Assembly: GCF_016086655.4 (NCBI RefSeq)
Contig: NC_052135.2
Span: 7,840,363 to 7,904,362 of the forward strand
Source: Lepeophtheirus salmonis
Lineage: Eukaryota > Arthropoda > Copepoda > Siphonostomatoida > Caligidae
Reading direction: 5' to 3'
Length of the DNA stretch: 64,000 nucleotides
Position 1 is the stretch's first letter. Every line of letters begins with the position of its first letter. The notes under the pieces were generated by a model. That model was not told the origin of the DNA, did not search any database, and was given only the letters and a program-made list of their open reading frames with translations. The position numbers were made by a program, and so were the translations under genes. Shown piece after piece: positions 46,285 through 57,439 of the stretch.

Positions 46285-47560
46285 CCTTTGGCTCGAGCTC
46301 AGGCTGAACCTGTCTGGTGATAATACCTGCCAGAATTTTATAACATTCGTTCAATATCGAAATGGGTCTCCAATGATTGAAATCACATCCATCCCCCTCC
46401 CCTTTTTGGAATTAAAGCAATGTTTCTTACTGTCACAGCTCCTAGAAGGTTAGTAAATTTTTTCATTCTCCATCCTAAAGAAAATATATAAGGAGTAATT
46501 TCAGTTTTTGTACAAATAAAAACCTTCGCAGTAGTTATATGAGGCACACAAGCCCCTTCCACTTTTAAAACTTTATCAAAACAATCCTCAATATTATTTA
46601 GGGAGAAAATCGAACCCTTGAACTTCAGAAGCCCATTAAAATTTTATTTTGTACCACTTTCCGTTTTTTTAATCCGATCATGAAAATACCCGAGAATGTC
46701 TTCGCTTATTTCAAATACAGCTCCATTCGTAAATATTTTTCTAATTCCTGAAATAGATGGGGTGTCATTTTTTTTTCTTTTGGTATTGCACAACTTCATT
46801 TTTAATCTTGACTTTCCTACTCCAATCATCTTCTACTACATCAGATATTCTGATGAAGTGGGCTACTTTGGAAGTAAATTTTCTAGCAAAGGGAGAACCA
46901 TTACTTAAAATATTATCTAGATTTTCATTTAAAGTTCATCTCTCTTTCTCATAATAAACATTTTGGAAGGGATATGAAGAGTCTACGTTAGACGCTTCAC
47001 AATCTTCTTTGCTGATAGTAAGATGTTAAACTTCTTTAGAGACTCTATTTGAATTATAATTTGAAACTTTTCTTCTTGTAAAATCCAACTTGGAATATCA
47101 AATCGTTTTCTTTTCAATTCCTTATTATGTCTACGGACATTATAAGGAATTGAAACTAAACAACTGGATCATTTTATGATCGGAAGAGGTTCATGCAAAT
47201 ATTTCGTTCTTTTCAGGAAATGAGGCAATGCCAATAACATATCCAGTCTTTATTTACTGATAAATATCTCCACGAAACAGTATCCTCTGGATTATTCATA
47301 TACTTTTAAAGTATCTATAAGTTTTAATTCACACATTACTTTTTGTAAAATCTTTCAGGTTTTATCATTTCTCCTTTATAGGTAAACATTAAAATTGCCG
47401 ATCAATATGAGCGGGAGATTTTCAGCTCATATGGTATTAAATAATTGCTTGATGAAAAGGAGACCATTTTACGTTAGTACCGTAGATGTTACTGATTTTT
47501 TGTTTGCCCTCTTTTCTCCTTGATTCCTTTAGATAAAGTTATCTAAAAATTTATGTTATC
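46285..47560 (-). pseudogene. LINE (non-LTR retrotransposon) fragment entering the reverse transcriptase
   Basis: On the minus strand the 3' part reads CDFNHWRPISILNECYKILA, GIITRQVQPELEPKGF (about 46290-46400), the start of a LINE reverse transcriptase (pattern WRPISLLN-x2-YKIL). The preceding linker SISGIRKIFTNGAVFEISED, ILGYFHDRIK and VEDDWSRKVKIKNEVVQY are typical of the region between endonuclease and RT. Farther upstream, near 47100-47300, worn phrases suggest the end of the endonuclease. The polymerase active site (YADD) is absent: the fragment stops early in the RT near 46285. Frameshifts occur throughout. Confidence 0.6.
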
Positions 47561-48984
47561 TCCTTTAAATATGAAATGTATCACATAAATTTCACAATAA
47601 TCTTATTTATCAGCTTTTATCGGATTTTCCCAGGATTCAAAAATTTGAAAATTCGTTTTCTGGGATCTCACTCAAGGACATTTCCCCAGGAATTGAGAAA
47701 AGCTCCTAAGTAGCCATATATATGTATCGTTTTTGCCCGAAATAGTGAAACATCGAAATGAGACCTTTATATCTTTTTTCCTCTAGTACTCTCAATTTTT
47801 TTTGACTTGCACCCTTCTCTAAAAATAACTTGTAAGCATTTGAACTTTTAGTTGAAAGGGAATGTTTAAAAAATTTTATAAACATACTTCTTCTTCTTCA
47901 TTGGACGTGTACCACAGTTTGAGAAGTCCTGCATTATAGTTTATACTTGCATATAAGGACAACCCTTCCTTTGTTATACAATGAATTTGCTAAGGGATGT
48001 GCGAGCAATGATTTAGAAGACATGAAAGTTTGATCGTACTTTTGTTATAATTTTTAGTCAGATGTCAGGAAATATATCTAATCAACCTTTAATTTTATTC
48101 CTGGGATATTGGATATAAAATTATTCCTACTCTGATAGGATTTATTTATAGCGAAAAAAAGTTGTTAGTATTTTCAGCATATTTTTGTGCTTTAATTTAT
48201 AATTTAAAAATCAGTGTTTTGGGGAGGATTTGGAAGACAAGTGTTCGGGTTGAAACTCACCTGAATAGTTTCATCCTCTTCAAATCAAAATGATAATATG
48301 CAAGCACTTTTTTTTATTTTACGTTAGGCCGCATATGTAATAAAAGGCTAAGGAAACGATACAAGAAAATGCTCCAAAAAATATTTCTTAGAGGACCTTC
48401 AAAAGGTATTTGAGGATCCTACCGGATGAATGAATATTCGTAAAATTTGTCAAATTTGATAATTGCAAAAAAACTGTTTCTACTAATTTTTCCAAGAAAG
48501 TAGTTAATAGCATTTAATGGCATTGTAAAGAGAAACACAAACCCACCAAGATTTTTTTCGTACTTGCAAAACAAAAAAGTTATATAGAGTAATGTCGTCC
48601 TCAAAATAAACCTCGATACTTGATTGCAAATATTGCAAAAACCTTAGAAAAATTGAAAATACTCTGTTGTTTAGTTGGAGTCCGAAATTTTAGTTCCAAA
48701 AGGCATCCTTTTGTGGGATTTCTTCTTAAAAATTGAAAATTGACGTTTGATGAAAAAAAAAAAAAAAAGTTATGCAGAAAATGACAGATAAAAATAGATA
48801 AACATTTAAACATGCATTTTTATGTGTCACATTTATATGCAAACGAATTTCCAGACACATTTCTCCAAACTTTTATTTCTAATTTGTGGAATAAGTTAAA
48901 ATACCCAAGCTATATTCTTTAAATATTTCTTTGACTTACAATAGCCCCATATCCCATAATAAATCAAATCTGCCAATTCCTCAT
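47561..48984. other. unassigned stretch
   Basis: Minus frames 48419-48604 and 48601-48813 have no family signature. Near 47905-47935, GTACCACAGTTTGAGAAGTC followed by CTG resembles a hAT-like end without a partner. Confidence 0.4.
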
Positions 48985-49734
48985 TTTTTTTGTAGTGATG
49001 ATCAATTTTGGCTAATTTAAGAGGAATTTACGCCCCTTATAAAGGGTTAATAAGAATAATTTGCCAACGTTTTTTTAATTTCTCAAAGTACTTCACCCCC
49101 CTGATAAGTACTTTTCGGCATAGCCTCAAGCTTTTCCAGCGATGCAGTCTTTATCTTCTCAAACGTTGCAAAACCGATGAATATGGGGGCTGAAGCATGA
49201 TTGTAGTGTTGATTTAGCCAAAAAATGCGACGATTCTTAGGTCATAATTAGGTCACTTCGGAACAAACGTCGCTGAAACTTGTCTCATGCCCAAAATTTT
49301 TAGAAAAATATTTTGGCACGAGCTAACCGATATATCAATATACTCAAGAACTTCTCGGATAGTTATTTTCTTCACTGATTCAACGTTTTCATCTGTTGTT
49401 GACGTTCTTGGGTGTCCAGAGCAAGGCTCACCATTGACATCTTCCCGGCTATCTTGGAAGAGGTTATACCACTTGTAAACATTTTTTTACTAAGAAATGT
49501 TTCACCGTTAGCCACAGTCAACATTTCAAATGTTTTGGAGAACTTATTTTCATTTTTTTCACACAATTTGATGCAAAAATTTAGATCCATGTTTTTCAGT
49601 AGAACAAAATAAATACATTATATAGCTGAAACAGCTCGTGGTGAGTCTACTAATAAAAAAATAAAAAATTGAGTATGGAAAATGTACCTTTGCGCAAAAT
49701 TTGAAAAGTAATTTTACTTTTTGAACGCACCTCG
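48985..49734 (-). mobile_element. mariner element, 5' end present, internally deleted
   Basis: On the minus strand the presumed end CGAGGTGCGTTCAAAAAGTA lies at about 49715-49734, a form common among mariner elements of the Hsmar2 sort. The transposase begins at 49590 (MDLNFCIKLCEKNENKFSKT, FEMLTVANGETFLS). It continues with a second DNA-binding part SVKKITIREVLEYIDISVSS, ILGMRQVSATFVPK. It then jumps to a C-terminal scrap (LQPPYS near 49170-49200, RWKSLRL, KYFEKLKKRW). The catalytic domain is deleted and the 3' inverted repeat was not found. Confidence 0.75.
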
Positions 49735-50510
49735 TTCTTTTGATGGAAAATTATTTTCGTGTTGACAGGCCACAATTGTAATAACGTCATAGAGAGAAAG
49801 AAAGGGTTTAATAGAGATTCAATCCAAGGGATTGTAATATCCTTCACTCAAACAAAGAAGATTTTTTTCTTCCTCCAATGAGAGCTGATCCTCTTATTTT
49901 TATTCATGTTAGTGGTAATATATAATCTATGTATGTCAATAGTTGAAGATTTTACATAAGACCTACTTGAATATATACTTACATACATCAATATGGTGGT
50001 ATATTTGAAGGTATGAGTAGATGTAAAGACTTAACTCTGTGGATGAGGGGGGGGGGGGAAGACGCGATAAAAACTTCATCAATTAACATCCTCTGATAAG
50101 AGTAATAATTATTACAATAAAATAAGTGATGACTCACAGTATTTGTTCCTTCTTCTGCTTTAATAACAATGGTAAATATATAATTTTTGCTTAATATGAA
50201 AGCAACATACTTAGACAAAAATGTTTGTTTCATGGCGATTATAATCATTTTCATCATTGTCATGATTTTGTGAACATATGTATTGTACAGAGTGCTCCAG
50301 AATTTGAGTCCTATAAAAATATTAAATATCTCACAGAATATGGTTTGTATAAAAATAACATTTATTTATACTTAATACAGATTACACATTGTCCCATATC
50401 TTAGCCAATATATTATTCAATGTGCTTTTGTAGTTAAAGATATGAAGGGGCATAGTTTATTCAACAGAAGTAGTGTCAATATCAAAGTGAAAAGAAGTTC
50501 ACCGTCAAAT
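49735..50510. other. unassigned stretch
   Basis: A G tract at 50046-50057. At 50287 a phrase TACAGAGTGCTCCAGAATTT looks like a Tc1/mariner end without a partner. No gene is recognisable. Confidence 0.4.
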
Positions 50511-50514
50511 AAAT

Positions 50515-50818
50515 TATTGAATGTCATTAAATATAGCCTTCAAATAATACATAATTTATGGTTTTACCTCAGCTAGTTTGTGCATTATAACCCTTTAAAG
50601 CACTTGGATTAATAATCCGATCTAGTTATATTGAATAATTATGATATTTTTGATTAATCAAGATATCCTAATGACAATTAGTGCAAAAACTATAAGTTGT
50701 ACAGGGGGGTTCAGATAAATTGGGATAAATCTTTAAAGACTTATAACGCTCGAGCTATATGGGGTAAAACCATAAATTCTGTATTATTTGAACGCTATAT
50801 TTAATGACATTCAATGAT
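50515..50818. repeat. foldback of two transposon subterminal segments
   Basis: Left arm 50515-50604 and right arm 50728-50818 are inverted copies. Both contain ATTGAATGTCATTAAATATA, GCSTTCAAATAATACA, AATTTATGGTTTTACC and AACCCTTTAAAG/AAGTCTTTAAAG. At its inner edge the right arm continues to GTACAGGGGGGTTCAGATAA, which has the look of a Tc1/mariner terminus. The left arm lacks that terminus. Confidence 0.7.
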
Positions 50819-51440
50819 TCATAATGAGAGTTGCCCCCCTGGTATACCAAAGCTTCATGTGCCGTGTGACCGAGCTTCATTTATCAATATAATTTATTTT
50901 TCAAAAAGTTGAATATAAGATTTCAGATTCCATTGAGACAAAATTTTTGAGAATTTATGCCTCTTTGCAAATAATGCCTAACAAAGCACATTTAAACAGT
51001 CCTGTAACCAGGTACATATTGAAAGAGAGGTGGTCTAAGAGGAGTTAGGGCCGTGATTTTTCATACTGATTTTACAAGCTTGAAATGATATCCTAGCGAA
51101 ATATAAATGAAGCTTTAGAAAAGGTTTCATTGACTTACTAGATAATTTATCAATTTTTCCCCGTAAAATCAACTGGTAGAACAATAAAAACAAAAAATGC
51201 TTGATAAACAAGTTTCTTTATGTGACCAAGAGAAACTGTGATAGGAAGTAAAGAAATCATGTGTCTCTGCTTCTTTATAAGTGAATGAGTTAATGATATC
51301 TCCAATATCTTTCCAAGCTCCAGGAGGCTAATTACCAAGATTAGAAGGGGAAAGATGACAATAAGAGCCTTGGGGTAAAGCCTAGAAGTCACAAGGTCAA
51401 AAAACTCAGAAGTGGTGTGAGTACAACTTAGTAAAATTTT
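50819..51440. other. unassigned stretch
   Basis: The minus frame 51150-51455 (101 codons) is hydrophobic with no recognised family. Confidence 0.4.
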
Positions 51441-51444
51441 GATC

Positions 51445-51651
51445 AATGTGGTCACCCGATTTCTACATTCTTTACTATGGGATCTGGGGAGCCATCAAAA
51501 AGTGGATGTCATTAAGAAGGCTGTGGAGAAGGAGTTGGCTGGCATGTTCAAGAAATTCGCAAAGAAGACCTACAACGCTTTCAGGCCTAAGATCCAGGTG
51601 ATGGTGAAGACCAAAGATGTAGAGGTGCATTTAGTCTATGCCCGAGCTTGA
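51445..51651 (+). pseudogene. Tc1/mariner transposase C-terminus
   Basis: Reading across one frameshift gives WSPDFYILYYGIWGAIK, then VDVIKKAVEKELAGMFKKFA, KKTYNAFRPKIQVMV. The pattern PD-x-NPLDYGIWG...VEKEWA-M...KTC-AFRPR-EA-V is the end of DD37D-type transposases. The third catalytic Asp of NPLDY is replaced (FYILYY). No upstream catalytic domain or terminal repeats are visible. The DNA here is clearly less AT-rich than its surroundings, as expected of a fairly recent coding remnant. Confidence 0.7.
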
Positions 51652-51660
51652 ACGCCCGCC

Positions 51661-52007
51661 GTCCTAACCCCAGTTTGCCGAGGTCTAAAACCCTGTAGCC
51701 CGATCTTCCAGACCAATTTCTAACTTAAAATAAATCCTTTACAACTAATCGATGACGCCATTTTCGATTGAACACGGCCCAAATGAAGTTTTTTTTTGTA
51801 CTAGACTCTTTTTTCGTGTTGAAGAAAAAATGTAATTAGAAAAATAGGAGTGAATTTTTTTTTAAGGATTTCATTTATTTTCTAAAAAATAAGCCCCCCT
51901 AAAAAAATATATGTTATATTTTATTATTATTACTTCGCCACTAAAATATGGCAATACATACATTTACTATCTTAATAAATAGGTCTCTGAAGTATATAGG
52001 GGAGAGA
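51661..52007. other. unassigned stretch
   Basis: No gene is recognisable. Confidence 0.4.
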
Positions 52008-52527
52008 AGTGTCGGGGAAAGTTACTTCCCAAATGTAATATAGTTCATATTACTAGTTACTTGCATTTGAAAGTAATACGTTTATGTACAATATTACCTT
52101 CTGTGTAGAGTAATAAGTAATTAGTTACTTATTACCCGGCTTCCCACTAGAACATAAAGTGCACCTTACTGAGAGGTTCTTGTTTATTTCTTTGAACAAT
52201 TGAAAATAGTGCGAGTATAACCAATTAGAAAATGTTGAATTATCCTTCGTTATTATCATCTTGAAATCTCCAGACAAAATCGGCTTCTTCTTGTGTTGAT
52301 TTAAAACCGTCTTCTTTTCCTCTTTATTTACAACTGTTGCGCCTGTGTTTTTTTTTTAAAAACAACTCGCCTGTGAGACAGCTCGGATTGTAACGCACGT
52401 TACCAGACTCCGTAACTGTAATAATATTACCGTAACATATTTAGTAGCGCATTATATTACTCCGTTACTACCAAATGTAATCGATTACAGTAACGCGTTA
52501 CTTTTATAAAGCGTTAACCCCAACACT
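52008..52527. mobile_element. GTTACT/AGTAAC-rich MITE
   Basis: The left end AGTGTCGGGGAAAGTTACTT and the right end on the other strand AGTGTTGGGGTTAACG are inverted. The outer 120 bases at each side are filled with GTTACT, AGTAAC, TAATAAGTAA and CGCGTTAC words in both orientations. This composition is known for hAT-like MITEs in fish and other animals. Flanks GGGAGAGA and GGGAGGAG are similar and may be a worn duplication. No transposase is present. Confidence 0.6.
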
Positions 52528-52535
52528 GGGAGGAG

Positions 52536-53734
52536 AGAGTGAGGATACATGTTACAAAAAATCATTAATTTTTTTTAAAATTGTAATAAGTTTCACAAGT
52601 ACATGGACAATTAGTCCCGCGACCGTACTCTTCACTATAAAACTTCCTGTTCACAGAATGGGTGTCAACTATAGCTGCAATCGTCACAATGCCAACATCA
52701 GTTACTACCTCAAGAACTTTGATAACATAGTGTTGGAGTCAGAATAAATGATGTGAACTGAATATTGAAACTAATAATATATTACAAGCAAGTTAATTAA
52801 TTGAAAAACATGCTTGACTATGACATTTAATAAAATAAAATTAAAATCTCATTTTTTATAATAGAAATATATCTCAAAAAACAGAAAAAACTGTTTACTT
52901 TTGTGTAAAAAATTCAATGTCGAAATTCTGTATAACTGTAAGCATTAGGCAACCCAGGTTTGTTGATTTGATAAACAAAGGAAGACATTCAATTGTATAA
53001 GAGCCGGAGGTGAGATAACTTTACATTTTAAAATTATTGGCAGTGTAGTAACATGTCCCCTCTGTAACAAGTATCCTCACTCTCCCCTTCTACAAGAAAT
53101 GAGCCTAGGTGTGGAGTCCAAAATGGGTATGAAGCCATCAAAGAACGAACTCTCGTATGGTTTTTGGGGAACTAGCGATCTCAATCCCCGAAGGTTGAAA
53201 TTAAATTGCAATGTTTATTATCTAGAACACCAAGGTGTTAACCTTTCTGGAGCACAATAATAATTTTTATCCAAGGAGGAGTATTGCTTTGGCTGTTCCA
53301 AACTAGTTTGTGTGGACATATTTTGCTGAGAGGAGAGAAGAAGATAGCTCACTCTCATGAGAAAGAGAGAATAAAAGAAACTATCTTTACCAGTGTGAAG
53401 TTTAGATCAAACAATTGGATTATCTCATCTTCCCTCCTACGAGAACGTAGTTATTGAAACAAAATGTTGTATCAAAATTAAGTTTTTTTTAATAGTCCAT
53501 ATTATTAATGTTTTTACTTTAATTATAATTAATCCTCTAATAATTCTAGTAGTTATTTTGTTATTTTTTTACGTTTGAAAATGATTGTGATTGTGAATTG
53601 CTTATTTTAATTTATATATACATAATCTTGCGGACGCCCCTGTTGTGTGATGTTTCACTTCATCAATTAATTATTACATTTTGACGTTTTAAATATACTT
53701 AGCTCTCATGATTATATATTGGAATATATTTATA
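52536..53734. other. unassigned stretch
   Basis: No continuous frame or paired ends are recognisable. Confidence 0.4.
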
Positions 53735-54140
53735 GTCATACATGTAAATTCGGTGTGTTTTTTAGCTGGTCTGTTAATTTGCAATTGGTGGTATAAAGAA
53801 CGAATTTTATTTTTCTTAGCAGGTGTAATTATTATTTAAATTTATTATAAATAGATTCAATTATATTCAAACCCTGATTGAACGTTCATGTGTGCCCATA
53901 AAAGGTCGAGCATAAACCTGAGGATTTGTTGTGGAGTTGTAATTGTAAGCCTTGTTGGACTCAAAGTAGAATTGGGGATTGAAATGGGAGTAATTTTAGC
54001 AAATGTACTTGTTTATATCCTTTTCTCTTTCCTCTCTTGTCACAGCTGATCTAATGGAACGTCATGAGAATTATTGTTTCTCTCCTCCAAAGCATTCTTC
54101 AAATTGTCAGGGTTACCATGTTGATTTTTGGTATCTTTTT
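53735..54140 (+). repeat. dispersed repeat R2, copy c
   Basis: The copy matches copy b over about 400 bases. Shared blocks are CATACATGTAAATTCGGTGT, AGCTGGTCTGTTAATTTGCA, TTGTTGGACTCAAAGTAGAA, CACAGCTGATCTAATGGAAC, GTCATGAG and GTCAGGGTTACCATGTTGAT. Confidence 0.75.
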
Positions 54141-54476
54141 TTTTAACATTTATTATCTACAAAAGTAAATACTTTCCAATACTTATTTCGATAGTTATGA
54201 AACTTGACGGTATCCTTGCTTGAATCTTTATAGAATAATAAAATCAATTTCAGTTCTAATTATTTAAAAATATTAATATTAATTTGCATATTAATAATAA
54301 TGAACTATTTGTATGTCAGCTTATATTAATATGCTTTATGTATATTATCTAATTTGCCATTTTATTACATATTATAAGAGTGGTGAATAAAAGAATAGCA
54401 ATAAGTAAAACTTATAGCATACATTTTTAAAAAATACATGCATGAATAATAAATATTTATTTGTTAATTGACCAAT
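54141..54476. other. unassigned AT-rich stretch
   Basis: No gene is recognisable. Confidence 0.4.
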
Positions 54477-55050
54477 CTATTTAAGTTTTCTCAGTTTAGT
54501 ACTTGCGTTCTTCAGTTGGAGCTTTTTATTAAGGTTATTTACTCTCATTCTTGTTTTTACAAAGGATATAATGACTTATGTAGGCCAGTTAGGATATAAT
54601 TCAATTAGATGATTATGCAGCCTTTCAAATACGTTTGGTTTTTTTTTGTCCATTGCGTCTTCATGATTATAATGAAAGGCATTGAAATGGTTTTCTAGAC
54701 AATGACAAAATTTTAAAAACTCACACGAGGGAATCGAAAGGCCTCCCTTAGAGAACAATTCAATCCAAGGGCAAGACGTTTCTTCTTAAAATCTAAAGGC
54801 ACATGTCTTTTTCCCTAGATTTGTATAAAGGTCTTTAAATTTGTCCGCCAAAAATCCTGCAATATAAGCCAGACCCTGATCTGATCAATCATTGGAAACT
54901 TGAGATGATTCTTCTGTATCTGTTTTAACTACTTTTTCGGCTTCAAGAAGTTCAGAATCTTTTAAAGTTTCATATGATTCAATTGTATCTTCATCATGCT
55001 CTCTCGTCATTGATCCTTGTTGCACCAACTTTATATATGGTCACCTTGCA
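54477..55050 (-). pseudogene. P-element-like transposase C-terminus
   Basis: Minus-strand reading: an acidic linker (HDEDTIESYETLKDSELLEA), a stop, then GLAYIAGFLADKFKDLYTNL. The intact frame follows with ELFSKGGLSIPSCEFLKFCH, CLENHFNAFH and RLHNHLIELYPNW. After a stop come ISFVKTRMRVNNLNKKLQLK and NASTKLRKLK, ending at 54477-54479. The order G-AYIAG..A.K, S-GGL--PS--F, E--F---H and F-KTR--R--NLN is that of P/THAP9-type transposase C-termini. It is on the opposite strand and about 16 kb from the 38-kb P-like remnant. The two cover different parts of the protein, so they need not derive from one element. Confidence 0.55.
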
Positions 55051-56844
55051 TTTACTTGTTTCTATAGAGTAAAATATATAAATATAGTCTCATTGTCTTA
55101 TTATTTGTACTTTTAGTTAATCTTGATAAAATTGAGCTTGGGAAAGTTCTTTCACGATTCGCAGGGACACACTTTTGGAGGCATATGTAAGCCCTAAGCG
55201 AAAAATTTATAATGTGGTTACAATAATCCAATTTAAATTATGTTTATATTTCATTTGGGAGAAGAGCAAGTGTACTTACCTCACGAAAATTAGAATCCTT
55301 CAAAATATTATTCCCTTTGTGAACTTCATTTTATCTCCTCTGATTATAGACATGAATTTGATGATACTAACAAATTTAGTCGTAAAGATCCTAACTTAAT
55401 CCAAAAAATATTGAAAAAGATGCAATTTCATCCCAGTTTCGAAATCTTCCTCTGTATCAATTCCAACACTTAGATCTCAAGATTATTTTTCTTCTTCTCG
55501 GGTCCTTAAGGAAAATGATTTTTTTTAAAATTACATTAACAACTTTGAGAGGATTGACATAGTATTTTCTTTATAATTACTTTACATGAAGCTTGATTGA
55601 CCTCATTTAACAAAAGAAATAAATGAAAATTTTAATGAAACGAAAAATATCTACTATCTTACATTTGTGAATGTAACTGTGGGATTTCCTCCTATTTGCA
55701 TATGATTACCAATAATTGTGTTCAAAAATGTGACGTATTACTAAATATATATTATTACTTCAATTAATTGGGACGGAGTTAATTGTCCATCTGGTATGAT
55801 ATTTTTTATGTACTTGCACTTATGAATTTGAAATATTTTTGGAAATTAAAAAAAGGAAAATTAAAAAGACATCACTTGTTTAAAATATGTAAAAAATATA
55901 ATAAAAATTTTTATGCAAATGTTAGCAAATGGGTAATCTCCTAACATTTTGATAAAACTATGCTTTTCATATTCTGAAATCAGAAACTGACGATGATCAT
56001 TGCCTCCACAAATCCATACCGCTTATTATAAGTAAAATATAAAATTCCTTGGGCAAAAATTATGTTCCGAAGGTTAATAATAATATATATAAAAATCAGA
56101 AGAATACAACAGCAAAATTAATTCGAAGGAATTAAATAGATTAAGACAATTAAATGGGCAATAAGTAGGAAAGAAAATTTTTTCTTACCATATTGGAGGA
56201 GATATCCACTGAGTAAACCATGTGATCCTCTTTATAAAATCCATGAAAATCAAGTTAAAGGGTGGAGTCATGCGGCTAGGATATCCATATGAAAATATAT
56301 ATATTCAGAAGAACAATGGGTGGATGCAGGTCAATATACAGGGGCATCCACCTAATGAATCAATAAATTAGCAGACCAAACCACCAAGATATTTATTCAA
56401 ATTCACACACTAATCATCTACAAATACAATAGACGCCTTAATTTTTTCTCTTCCCTTTTATATTTCTCCCTTTTACTTAGATTTATTCCAGTAGTTACCC
56501 TCAGGAGCCTTCCCTTCTTTGTTGTTTAAATATTCAAAAATTTAAATTAAATATAAAATAAATTATTGAAATCTCAGAGGATAGATAGACTATTTACTCT
56601 CTCATACCAGAATTTTCAGAGATCTCGCCTACGTATGTATGTATTTTGGTGAGATTAATATTCAAAGTGAAGTCTGGATTATCAATTTTCACTTACGGCC
56701 AGTTTTTTTGTTATCAAGTTTTTTACTTTAAAATATTATATAATACTCCAAATTGACAGAAGTTATAAGGCGTGGAAGAACAAATAAACTTTGTTTTAAT
56801 AATATTGAATTGTTTCATTAAGATGGTAGCATAACTTCCCCAAA
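55051..56844. other. unassigned AT-rich stretch
   Basis: The frame 55175-55399 has no recognised family. No paired ends were noticed. Confidence 0.4.
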
Positions 56845-56945
56845 AATCATCAGTGTTACTCTACGTTTTTCATTAGCACATCCACTCGTGGTTGTACAGT
56901 CAAACTTGGATTTACTCTCCTAAAGAATAATGAAAACAGGTTTAG
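56845..56945 (+). repeat. dispersed repeat R3, copy d (partial)
   Basis: CAGTGTTACTCTACGTTTTT, CATTAGCACATCCACTC, GGTTGTACAGTCAA and CTCCTAAAGAATAATGAA follow R3 order and then diverge before the block where copy b holds the Tc1 element. Confidence 0.65.
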
Positions 56946-57435
56946 AAAATAATAAAAAAACATTGTTCAGATCGCCAACAACAACAATCACTAGCAGGCT
57001 CAAAAATGGTTAGGATTTATTATTATATGTACTCCTGGGTTTTTTTTCTTTTATAATATGACAAACGGAGCATATGCTTCTCACGCTCGTTGCTAAACTA
57101 AGTTAACATTCATTATTGTTATTTCATTTTGTATGTATTACAAAAAAAAATTATCTTTTAATATGACACGCTAAGCTGCTTAAGCGACACAAGCTCGTTG
57201 TTAAAAATGAGTACTTTTCATAGAATCAAACAGACAAACTTTGCTATATTAATATATAAGATGATGTAGATTGAAAATAATATTATTGGAACATAAACAC
57301 GCTTCTTGTGTAACGTACTAAACTTTGTAGAGCTTTCGTTATCTTCGCAGCATATAGGTGTATTGTAAGTTCTCCACCCTTAACAAAATCAATGATTTAT
57401 TTATATGTTTGAGGCAGTTCTGTACACTACACTGT
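56946..57435. other. unassigned stretch left of the second Gypsy element
   Basis: No gene is recognisable. The left edge of the LTR was not fixed and may lie inside this stretch. Confidence 0.35.
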
Positions 57436-57439
57436 ATGC

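Noticed and set aside
46696..46954. Two plus-strand ORFs in the LINE region
   Set aside because: Complementary to the minus-strand LINE linker; the reverse transcriptase motif fixes the minus strand as coding.
51439..51651. Lys-rich ORF that at first looked like a small host protein
   Set aside because: The pattern GIWGAIK, KAVEKE, KKTYNAFRPK is the C-terminus of a DD37D-type transposase.
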